DNA from: Betaproteobacteria bacterium
GTDB lineage: Bacteria > Pseudomonadota > Gammaproteobacteria > Burkholderiales > Burkholderiaceae_C
NCBI GenBank assembly: GCA_009925955.1
Contig: RFPX01000050.1
Coordinates: 1 to 8,341 of the forward strand
Reading direction: 5' to 3'
DNA: 8,341 nt
Part shown: positions 1-5,788 of the stretch, piece after piece
How the letters are laid out: every line of letters starts with the position of its first letter
Position numbering within the stretch: the first letter of the stretch is position 1
Notes under the pieces: generated by a model
Databases searched by the model: none
What the model was told of the DNA's origin: nothing
Seen by the model: only the letters and a program-made list of their open reading frames with translations
Program-made: the position numbers and the translations under genes

Positions 1-1460
1 GCAGCAGCGCAGCGGCCAGCGAGGCCCTGGACCACCTGCTGGGCCTGGGCCCCTGGACCAGCAAAGGCCAGGTCAAGACCAAGAAAGGCACGCTGCCTTA
101 CCACTGCAGTGCCGAGTTCCTCCCGGTCTACGACGACAAGCTCAGCGCCACGGGTCAAGCGCCACTGGCCGCTGTCATGTGCACGTCCTACCAGGTGCAG
201 ACTCCTCGTGCGGCAGCGCCACGCCCCGTGTGCTTCGCCTTCAACGGCGGGCCAGGCTCGGCGTCGATCTGGTTGCAGCTGGGTGCACTGGGCCCCAAAA
301 GGGTTGTGATCCAGGACGATGGCTATGCCCCCGCACCGCCCTATGCGGTGCAGGACAACCCCTTGACCTGGCTGTCGGCTTTCGACCTGGTGTTTCTGGA
401 CCCACCGCACACGGGCTGGGCCTTGGCCCGAGACGACGAGGCTCGCAAGAAGGTGCTCAGCGTGGACGGCGACGTGGCGGCGCTCACCGGCGTGATGCGG
501 CAGTGGCTGAGCCGCCACCGCCGTTGGAATGCGCCGGTGTACCTTGCAGGCGAGAGCTACGGCACCACGCGCGGCGCGGCCCTGGCTGACTCGATGCAGG
601 CCAGTGGCGTGGCCTTGGCCGGCTTGATCCTCGTGTCCTGCGCCATGGACCTGCAGACCCTGCGCTTCACGCCGGCCAACGACCTGCCCTATGCGCTGTT
701 TCTGCCGGCCATGGCCAACACGTCCCAGTATCACGGCCTGCTCAAGGGCCGCCTGGGGTCCTCCTCAGAAGCGGCACGCGAAGCGGCCGAGGACTTCGCG
801 CACGGCGACTACCTCAGCGCCCTGCACCTGGGGGCTCGGCTGTCGGCCGACCGCCGCCGCCGGGTGGCGCAGCGCCTGTCCGAGCTCACGGGTCTGCATG
901 TGGACCTTGTTGAGCAGCACAACCTGCGCATCAGCGACCAGCTGTATTTTTTCGAAGCGCTGCGCGCGCAGGGCCGCATCGTGGGCCGCCTGGAGTCCCG
1001 CGTCACCGGCCCCATGGGCGCCAACCGCAGCCGGGCCTGGGAATTTGACCCCGGCATCGACGCCATCAGCGGACCCTACGCGATGGCGGGCCAGGCCTAT
1101 TTCACCCAAGGCTTGGGCATCGACATCGCCGCACCCTACAAGCTCATCAACGCCGAGGTCAACAAGGGCTGGAACTGGAACCGCGGCGAGGCTCTGGGCA
1201 ACCACTTCGCCAGCACCACACCCGACTTGGCACGGGCCATGCGCCGCAACCCGCACCTCAAGGTGCTGGTGGCCAGCGGCCGCTACGACCTGGGTACGCC
1301 CTACAGCGCCACCGACTGGTCGCTGGCCCAGCTGGACATCCCGGCTGATGTCCGCACGCGGCTCACGCACCGGTACTACGATGCCGGCCACATGATGTAC
1401 ACCCGCCAAGCCGACCTGCAGGCCCTACACCGGGATGTGCTGGCCTGGCTGGACTCGTGA
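1..1460 (+). CDS. Serine carboxypeptidase-like protein (peptidase S10 family), 5' end outside the window
   Basis: The reading frame is open from base 3 to the stop at 1458-1460 and has no stop before the window edge, so the gene starts upstream. The ATG at 177 is internal, because the codons before it (ending GQAPLAAVM) read as ordinary protein. Numbered from that Met, the S10 signatures are FNGGPGSASIW at 22-32 (oxyanion/substrate region), GESYGTTR at 125-132 with nucleophile Ser127, SGRYDLGTP with Asp371, and YDAGHMMY with His405, giving a full Ser-Asp-His triad of the alpha/beta-hydrolase carboxypeptidase type. Family members remove C-terminal residues from peptides at acidic pH. The substrate and location here are unknown, and any signal peptide would lie outside the window. 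The next gene starts 45 bp downstream on the same strand, so co-transcription is possible. The family is confident; the physiological role is not. Confidence 0.9.
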   Translation, partial: SSAAASEALDHLLGLGPWTSKGQVKTKKGTLPYHCSAEFLPVYDDKLSATGQAPLAAVMCTSYQVQTPRAAAPRPVCFAFNGGPGSASIWLQLGALGPKRVVIQDDGYAPAPPYAVQDNPLTWLSAFDLVFLDPPHTGWALARDDEARKKVLSVDGDVAALTGVMRQWLSRHRRWNAPVYLAGESYGTTRGAALADSMQASGVALAGLILVSCAMDLQTLRFTPANDLPYALFLPAMANTSQYHGLLKGRLGSSSEAAREAAEDFAHGDYLSALHLGARLSADRRRRVAQRLSELTGLHVDLVEQHNLRISDQLYFFEALRAQGRIVGRLESRVTGPMGANRSRAWEFDPGIDAISGPYAMAGQAYFTQGLGIDIAAPYKLINAEVNKGWNWNRGEALGNHFASTTPDLARAMRRNPHLKVLVASGRYDLGTPYSATDWSLAQLDIPADVRTRLTHRYYDAGHMMYTRQADLQALHRDVLAWLDS

Positions 1461-1492
1461 TCGCCTCCACCTTCCTCCTCACCGACCTCAAC

Positions 1493-1497
1493 AGGAG
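1493..1497 (+). promoter_or_regulatory. Ribosome binding site of the DUF4337-like gene
   Basis: AGGAG lies 8 nt before the ATG at 1506. This supports that start and marks the gene as independently translated from the S10 gene upstream. Confidence 0.7.
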
Positions 1498-1505
1498 CCT
1501 CATCC

Positions 1506-2114
1506 ATGTCTTCCGGTGGTTTCCACGTACACGGCCCACACGACCATGAGCTCGAGCATGCGCGTGGCGGCCATGCTGACCATGACACGCACGGCGACGA
1601 TGCGCAAAAGCGCATGACCAACCAGATTGCCCTGTTCACCGCCGTGATCGCCACGGTGGGCGCGCTGTTCGCCTACATGGGTGGCGCCACCCAGGCCAAC
1701 GCCGGCATGTTCAAGAACAACGCGGCCATCAAGAAGACCGAAGCGTCCAACCAGTGGAACTACTTCCAGGCCAAGAGCACCAAGCAATCTCTGGCCGAGA
1801 TTTCGCGTGACCTCACCTCCAGCGCTGCAGACCGCGAGAAGTACCAGGCCAAGATCGACCGCTATGACCGCGAAAAGGCCGAGATCAAGACCGAAGCGGA
1901 AGGCCTGGAGGCGCAATCGCGCGAGTGGGACCGCAAGTCTGACGAGCAGATGCACCAGCACCACCGGTGGGCGCAAGCCACGACCGTTCTGCAGGTGTCC
2001 ATTGCCCTGGCGGCGATTGCCTTGTTGACCCGCCGGCGCTGGCTGGAGTGGGGCATGTTCGCCACCGGTGCGGTCGGCGTGGCCATTGGTGTGGCCGCCA
2101 TGATGCACCTATGA
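1506..2114 (+). CDS. DUF4337-type membrane protein with His-rich N-terminus
   Basis: A 202-residue protein. The first 30 residues hold eight histidines (H7, 9, 12, 14, 18, 23, 26, 29) mixed with Asp and Glu. A hydrophobic segment follows at about 39-58, then a long polar, Lys/Glu-rich and probably coiled-coil stretch at about 85-150 containing a conserved-looking NQWNYFQAKS. Two more hydrophobic segments lie at about 160-176 and 181-201, split by a TRRRW loop. This architecture, and the NQW.YFQAKS motif in particular, matches what I recall of the DUF4337 family, which has no assigned function. The start is fixed by AGGAG 8 nt upstream. It lies 45 bp after the S10 gene and 40 bp before the chosen xth start, all on the same strand, so the three may form one transcription unit. 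The His-rich tail could bind metal ions, but that is inference; no enzymatic motif is visible. Confidence 0.85.
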   Translation: MSSGGFHVHGPHDHELEHARGGHADHDTHGDDAQKRMTNQIALFTAVIATVGALFAYMGGATQANAGMFKNNAAIKKTEASNQWNYFQAKSTKQSLAEISRDLTSSAADREKYQAKIDRYDREKAEIKTEAEGLEAQSREWDRKSDEQMHQHHRWAQATTVLQVSIALAAIALLTRRRWLEWGMFATGAVGVAIGVAAMMHL

Positions 2115-2154
2115 GGGCCGACTGCCGATGGGCTGTCCCAGTGGGGTCCTCACA

Positions 2155-2949
2155 ATGAAGTTGGCCACCTGGAACGTGAACTCCCTGGGGGTGCGCTTGC
2201 CGCACCTGCTGGCTTGGTTGGCGCAGCACCCGGTTGATGCCCTGGTGCTGCAGGAAACCAAACTGACCGATGACAAGTTTCCGCAAGCCGAATTGGCCCA
2301 AGCCGGTTGGCACGCGGTGTGGTTCGGACAGAAGACCTACAACGGCGTGGCCTTGTTGCAGCCCGCCGCCCAGGCCGCGCCCTTGGATGTGGTGCGCAAC
2401 ATTCCGGGCTTCGAGGATGACCAGGCCCGCGTGATTGCAGCCACCCTGCCCGGCCGTTCCAACGGCGGTGCCACCCGTGTCATCGGCGCCTACTTCCCAA
2501 ATGGGCAAGCGCCGGGCAGCGACAAGTTCGCCTACAAGATGCGCTGGCTGCAGGCCTTGCACGACTGGGTGCGTCGTGAACTGGAACAACACCCGAGGTT
2601 GGTGTTGATGGGCGACTTCAACATCGCCCCCGAAGACCGAGACGTGCACGACCCGGTGGCCTGGGCGGGACAGATTCACTGCACGGATGATGAGCGCAGC
2701 CACTTCCAGGCACTGTTGGGGCTGGGCCTGCACGATGCCTTTCGCCTGTTTGAACAGCCGCCGAAAAGCTGGAGTTGGTGGGACTACCGCAACCTGGCCT
2801 TTCGCAAGAACCAGGGCTTGCGCATCGACCACATCCTGGTGAGTTCGGCGCTGAAGGCCTCGGTCACGGCCTGTCACATCGACAAGGAGCCGCGCCGTGC
2901 GGAAAGGCCCAGCGACCATGCACCGGTGGTGCTGACCATGGCCGACTGA
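2155..2949 (+). CDS. xth: Exodeoxyribonuclease III (AP endonuclease, EEP family)
   Basis: A 264-residue protein, close to the 268 of E. coli ExoIII. The enzyme cuts DNA 5' of abasic sites and degrades duplex DNA 3' to 5' in base-excision repair. Numbered from the ATG at 2155, the motifs are MKLATWNVNSL at 1-11, LQET with metal-binding Glu34 (same number as in E. coli), GDFNIAP with Asp154 and Asn156, a WWDY segment in the DNA-binding loop, RIDHILVS, and the catalytic SDHAP with Asp254/His255. All active-site residues are present. An in-frame ATG at 2128 would add nine residues (MGCPSGVLT) and has a plausible GAGGG site at 2113-2117. I chose 2155 because family members begin MKxATWNVNS and a GGGG lies 8 nt upstream of it. 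The gene ends 7 bp from the convergent end of ntrC. Confidence 0.95.
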   Translation: MKLATWNVNSLGVRLPHLLAWLAQHPVDALVLQETKLTDDKFPQAELAQAGWHAVWFGQKTYNGVALLQPAAQAAPLDVVRNIPGFEDDQARVIAATLPGRSNGGATRVIGAYFPNGQAPGSDKFAYKMRWLQALHDWVRRELEQHPRLVLMGDFNIAPEDRDVHDPVAWAGQIHCTDDERSHFQALLGLGLHDAFRLFEQPPKSWSWWDYRNLAFRKNQGLRIDHILVSSALKASVTACHIDKEPRRAERPSDHAPVVLTMAD

Positions 2950-2962
2950 GGGCCGCTCAGTC
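2944..2962. repeat. Short inverted repeat spanning the convergent xth/ntrC stop codons
   Basis: GACTGAG (2944-2950), a 5-nt loop, then CTCAGTC (2956-2962) form a perfect 7-bp inverted repeat that contains the TGA of xth and, on the other strand, the TGA of ntrC. There is no T-run on either side, so it is not a classic intrinsic terminator. It may act as a 3'-end stem for both transcripts or be chance. Confidence 0.4.
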
Positions 2963-4174
2963 CTCCAAGCCCAGGTCTTGAATCTTGCGCGTGATGGTGT
3001 TGCGGCCGATCCCCAACTTCTGCGCGGCCTCAATGCGACGCCCACGCGTGAGCTCCAAGGCGGTGCGGATCAACTGGCCCTCAAACTGACGGGTCAGGGT
3101 GTCCCACACCTGGGCTCCACCCGCATCCAAACGGGCCCGCGCATCGGCTTCCAGGCCCAACAGCCAAGCCGGTGCCGCTTCAGGCGGTGGCGCCTGTGAA
3201 GCGCCCGCCGCGCCGTCGGCCCAGCCCGTGGCCCCGTCGATCATGGTCGGCGCTGCTGACTGCGCCTGGGCAGAAGCAGACACAGCCGTGGGCACCGTCG
3301 CCATCTCCGGGGGCAGGTCCTTGACCTCGACCACTTGGGCCGGCGCCATGACCGTCAGCCAGTGACACATGTTCTCCAACTGGCGCACGTTGCCGGGGAA
3401 GTCGAAGGATGAAAACGCCTGCATCGCCGCCTCGCTCAGGCGCTTGGCCTCCACGCCCAAATCCCTGGCGCTGCGCTGCAGAAAGTAGCGCGCCAGCGTC
3501 GGCACATCTTCGCGACGCTCGCGCAGGGGCGGCAGGCGCAGGCGGATCACGTTGAGCCGGTGGAACAGGTCTTCGCGGAACGCACCCTGGCGTACCCGCT
3601 CTTCCAGGTTTTGGTGGGTGGCGGCGATCACGCGCACCTGGCTGCGCAAAGGCTGATGCCCACCCACCCGGTAGAACTGGCCATCGGACAGCACCCTCAG
3701 CAGACGGGTCTGCAGATCAAAAGGCATGTCCCCGATTTCGTCCAGGAACAGGGTGCCCCCCTCGGCCTGCTCAAAGCGCCCCCGGCGCATGGCTTGCGCA
3801 CCGGTGAAGGCGCCACGCTCGTGGCCGAAGAGCTCGCTTTCGAGCAGGTCTTTGGGAATGGCGGCCGTGTTGATGGCCACAAACGGACCGGCCGCACGCG
3901 GGCTGTGCTTGTGCAGGGCACGCGCCACCAGCTCTTTGCCCGAGCCGCTCTCGCCGGTGATCATCACCGTCACGTGGCTCTGGCTGAGACGGCCGATGGC
4001 CCGGAACACATCCTGCATCGCGGGTGCCTGGCCCAGGATCTCCGGCGTCTCATCGGCACCCTCCTCGGCCACCGCTTCACGGCGGCTTTCGTCCACCGCC
4101 CGGCGCACCAGTTCCACCGCTTCCAGGACGAATCGGATCGACTGATCGTCGTCAACGATCCAAATGGATTTCAT
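2957..4174 (-). CDS. ntrC: Nitrogen regulation protein NtrC with most of the receiver domain deleted
   Basis: A 405-residue sigma-54 enhancer-binding activator. It starts at the ATG at 4174; the upstream in-frame TTG at 4177 is less likely. Residues 1-18 are a canonical NtrC start (IWIVDDDQSIRFVLE), but residue 19 onward (AVELVRRAVDES) is the sequence that normally follows the receiver's last beta strand. About 90 residues are therefore missing, including the phosphorylated Asp (Asp54 in E. coli), the Thr/Ser and Lys104 switch residues and the dimer surface. The rest is intact: Walker A GESGSGKE at 74-81, sigma-54-contacting GAFTGA at 121-126, Walker B GGTLFLDEIG at 139-148, the REDLFHRLNVIRLRLPPLRER segment at 200-220, an Ala/Pro/Gln-rich linker at about 291-345 and a Fis-type helix-turn-helix at about 364-403 (RNTITRK). 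ntrB lies 13 bp upstream. DNA binding and the ATPase fold should survive; phospho-control by NtrB cannot work normally. Whether the protein is inactive or constitutive is not evident. Confidence 0.93.
   Translation of the reverse strand: MKSIWIVDDDQSIRFVLEAVELVRRAVDESRREAVAEEGADETPEILGQAPAMQDVFRAIGRLSQSHVTVMITGESGSGKELVARALHKHSPRAAGPFVAINTAAIPKDLLESELFGHERGAFTGAQAMRRGRFEQAEGGTLFLDEIGDMPFDLQTRLLRVLSDGQFYRVGGHQPLRSQVRVIAATHQNLEERVRQGAFREDLFHRLNVIRLRLPPLRERREDVPTLARYFLQRSARDLGVEAKRLSEAAMQAFSSFDFPGNVRQLENMCHWLTVMAPAQVVEVKDLPPEMATVPTAVSASAQAQSAAPTMIDGATGWADGAAGASQAPPPEAAPAWLLGLEADARARLDAGGAQVWDTLTRQFEGQLIRTALELTRGRRIEAAQKLGIGRNTITRKIQDLGLED
4115..4126 (-). other. Deletion junction inside ntrC receiver domain
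   Basis: The join lies at about codons 18-19 of ntrC (Glu codon at 4121-4123, Ala codon at 4118-4120). Upstream codons match the N-terminal beta1/alpha1 of the receiver, and downstream codons match the alpha5 end (normally DEAVELVRRAV). A GAA/GAAGCG-like sequence would be expected at both original endpoints, so a microhomology-mediated in-frame deletion of about 270 bp is plausible. The exact size needs an intact relative for comparison. Confidence 0.75.
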
Positions 4175-4187
4175 CAAAAGCCCAGTC

Positions 4188-5300
4188 TCACGGCAGCGGA
4201 ATCAAAATCTTGAACACCGTCCGGCCCGGCCCGCTCTCGCATTCGATCGTGCCCTGGTGTTGCTGCACGAAGGTCTGCGCCAGCGTCAGCCCCAAGCCCG
4301 AACCGCCATCACGACCCGACACCAGCGGGAAGAAGATGCGGTCCAGGAGCTCCTCGGGGATGCCCGGTCCGTTGTCTTCGATATGCAATTCCAGTGCCAG
4401 ACGCCAACGGCGCTTGCCCACGGTCACCTGACGCAGGGCGCGGGTCCTCAACAAGATGCGCGCCTGGCCTTGCGCCCGCTGAGATTCCAGGGCCTGGGCG
4501 GCATTGCGCACGATGTTCAGGACCACCTGGATCATCTGCTCCAGGTCGCCGCGAAACTCCGGCAGCGAGGCGTCGTAGTCGCGCACCACCTCCAGGCCCT
4601 GCGCGAACTCGGACATGATGAGCACCCGCACGCGCTCGCACACCTCGTGGATGTTGACGTCCCCCACCACCCGCGCCTGGCGGTGCGGGGCCAGCAGGCG
4701 GTCCACCAGGTGCTGCAGGCGATCGGCCTCATTGACGATGACGGTGGTGTACTCGGCCAGGTCCTCACGGCCTTCAATCTCCATGGCCAGCAGTTGCGCC
4801 GCGCCCCGGATACCGCCCAAGGGGTTCTTGATTTCGTGGGCCAGGTTGCGGATGAGCTCTTTGGTGGCTTGCGCCAGGTCCAGCACACGGTCCTCGCGGT
4901 CCTGGCGGGTCTGCTGGCGTATCTCCACCAACTGCACCAGCAGCTGCCCGCTGCCGTCCTGCAGTGCAGTGACGAAGACGTGTACGGGCAAGGGCTCCAG
5001 GCCCGTGGGCGCGCCGAGCAGGCCGCGGCGCAGCAGGCCTTCGAAGCGCCCCGTGGCGAATTCGTTGCGCGCCACGGACTCCAGGCTCTCCTGCAAGGGC
5101 ATGGGGTCGACCAGCCAATCGAGCAGTGAGCCGCGCATCAGGCTGCGCCTGGAAACCCCCACCACGTCTTCGAAGCAGGCGTTGGCAAACAAACAGCGCC
5201 CGGTGCGGTCGGCTACCGCCACCAGCGTGACCAAGAGGTCAAAGGCCGCCCAGGCGCCGGGCGCCGGGTAGGACGGGGGCGGCGGCGTGGTCGGGTTCAT
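4188..5300 (-). CDS. glnL: Nitrogen regulation sensor histidine kinase/phosphatase NtrB (GlnL)
   Basis: A 370-residue soluble two-component kinase that phosphorylates or dephosphorylates NtrC in response to PII (GlnB) and nitrogen status. It has a PAS-like domain at about 18-125, an H-box LAHEIKNPLGG with phospho-accepting His155, an N-box NIVRNAAQAL at 262-271, a G1 box DNGPGIP at 309-315 with following ELLDRIFFPLVSGR, and a G2 box GGSGLGL at 332-338. No membrane segments are seen, as expected for NtrB. Everything needed for autophosphorylation is present and the length is normal. The start at 5300 is supported by TGAGG just upstream, which overlaps the stop of the preceding small gene. The frame stays open further upstream, but that extension is a shadow of the preceding gene. 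The gene lies 7 bp after the exported-protein gene and 13 bp before ntrC, as an operon. Its cognate receiver in ntrC is missing here. Confidence 0.95.
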   Translation of the reverse strand: MNPTTPPPPSYPAPGAWAAFDLLVTLVAVADRTGRCLFANACFEDVVGVSRRSLMRGSLLDWLVDPMPLQESLESVARNEFATGRFEGLLRRGLLGAPTGLEPLPVHVFVTALQDGSGQLLVQLVEIRQQTRQDREDRVLDLAQATKELIRNLAHEIKNPLGGIRGAAQLLAMEIEGREDLAEYTTVIVNEADRLQHLVDRLLAPHRQARVVGDVNIHEVCERVRVLIMSEFAQGLEVVRDYDASLPEFRGDLEQMIQVVLNIVRNAAQALESQRAQGQARILLRTRALRQVTVGKRRWRLALELHIEDNGPGIPEELLDRIFFPLVSGRDGGSGLGLTLAQTFVQQHQGTIECESGPGRTVFKILIPLP

Positions 5301-5307
5301 GGTGGCC

Positions 5308-5670
5308 TCAACGCAGGCGTGCCAGCTCCCGCCGGATCGCTTCGATGTCCGACTCCACACGGCGGACATGGGCTGCATCGGCCGCCGAACGCTCCCCACG
5401 GACGGTGCCAGCGCCCTTGAGGGCGTCCTGCAAGCGCCCCTCCTCGCGGCGACCCACCGGCTTGCAGTTGCGGCTGCGGGCTTCCTGCGGAGACAGGTTG
5501 TCGGCGTAGAGCACCGGCGGTCCGGGGCAACGCATGACCACCGGCGCGCGGGCCGGCACGCTGGCCGATGCGCTGATCGATGTACCGGCGGGCACACCAG
5601 TTGACTGCGCCTGCGCCGGGGCAAGCCACGCGGCGCAGCAGCTTGTAAGGACCAAGCGTGGCAGGTTCAT
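5308..5670 (-). CDS. Small exported protein of unknown function, between glnA and ntrB
   Basis: A 120-residue protein starting at the ATG at 5670. Residues 1-22 look like a Sec signal peptide: Arg5, a hydrophobic core VLTSCCAAWLAP, and a likely cleavage after AQA. The mature part has a Ser/Ala/Pro-rich stretch at 23-44, then a segment that looks conserved, VMRCPGPPVLYADNLSPQEARSRNCK at about 45-70 as a whole (key residues Cys47, Tyr55, Asp57, Asn58, PQEA, Cys69), and a charged C-terminal helix ending EAIRRELARLR. The two cysteines could form a disulfide in the periplasm. I recall similar small proteins next to ntrB in Comamonadaceae, with no known function. It is 7 bp from ntrB, so it is probably translated from the same message. 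No convincing Shine-Dalgarno precedes the ATG, but a CATAAT box lies 6 nt upstream. Confidence 0.7.
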   Translation of the reverse strand: MNLPRLVLTSCCAAWLAPAQAQSTGVPAGTSISASASVPARAPVVMRCPGPPVLYADNLSPQEARSRNCKPVGRREEGRLQDALKGAGTVRGERSAADAAHVRRVESDIEAIRRELARLR

Positions 5671-5676
5671 CCGAAC

Positions 5677-5682
5677 ATTATG
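5677..5682 (-). promoter_or_regulatory. Possible -10 box for the exported-protein/ntrBC operon
   Basis: On the minus strand CATAAT (5 of 6 to the sigma-70 consensus) lies 6 nt before the ATG at 5670, just past the glnA terminator. No good -35 is seen at 16-18 bp (the nearest candidate is GTTTGA at 16 bp). If used, transcription would start at or very near the A of the ATG, giving a leaderless message. This is weak evidence. Confidence 0.3.
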
Positions 5683-5720
5683 AAGCAGGCCACTGCGCTC
5701 AAACGCCGGACCCGCGGCCC

Positions 5721-5749
5721 AAAAAAAAGAGCGGCCCAAGGGCCGCTCT
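5721..5749 (-). terminator. Intrinsic terminator of glnA
   Basis: On the minus strand a 10-bp perfect stem (AGAGCGGCCC, 2-nt loop TT, GGGCCGCTCT) ends directly in a T-run of eight (bases 5721-5728). It begins 40 bp after the natural glnA stop at 5789. This is a textbook rho-independent terminator that separates glnA from the downstream exported-protein/ntrBC genes. Confidence 0.92.
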
Positions 5750-5765
5750 CGCATGGAAACACCGC

Positions 5766-5781
5766 GCCGGGATCGCCCGGC
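5766..5781. repeat. Small GC-rich hairpin just after glnA
   Basis: GCCGGG, a 4-nt loop, then CCCGGC form a perfect 6-bp stem between the glnA stop and the main terminator. It has no T-run. It could protect the 3' end or assist pausing, or it may be chance in GC-rich DNA. Confidence 0.35.
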
Positions 5782-5788
5782 ACGGGGC

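Noticed and set aside
765..1409. Long minus-strand open frame inside the S10 gene
   Set aside because: It lies opposite a gene with a full catalytic triad, has no recognisable domain, and such antisense frames are common in GC-rich DNA.
177..1460. S10 gene starting at the ATG at 177 as a short complete protein
   Set aside because: The frame is open with coding-like sequence from base 3, so 177 is an internal Met and the gene is cut by the window edge.
4188..5624. ntrB as a 478-residue protein with an N-terminal extension
   Set aside because: The extension overlaps the exported-protein gene in another frame and resembles no NtrB N-terminus; the start at 5300 has a ribosome site and gives the usual length.
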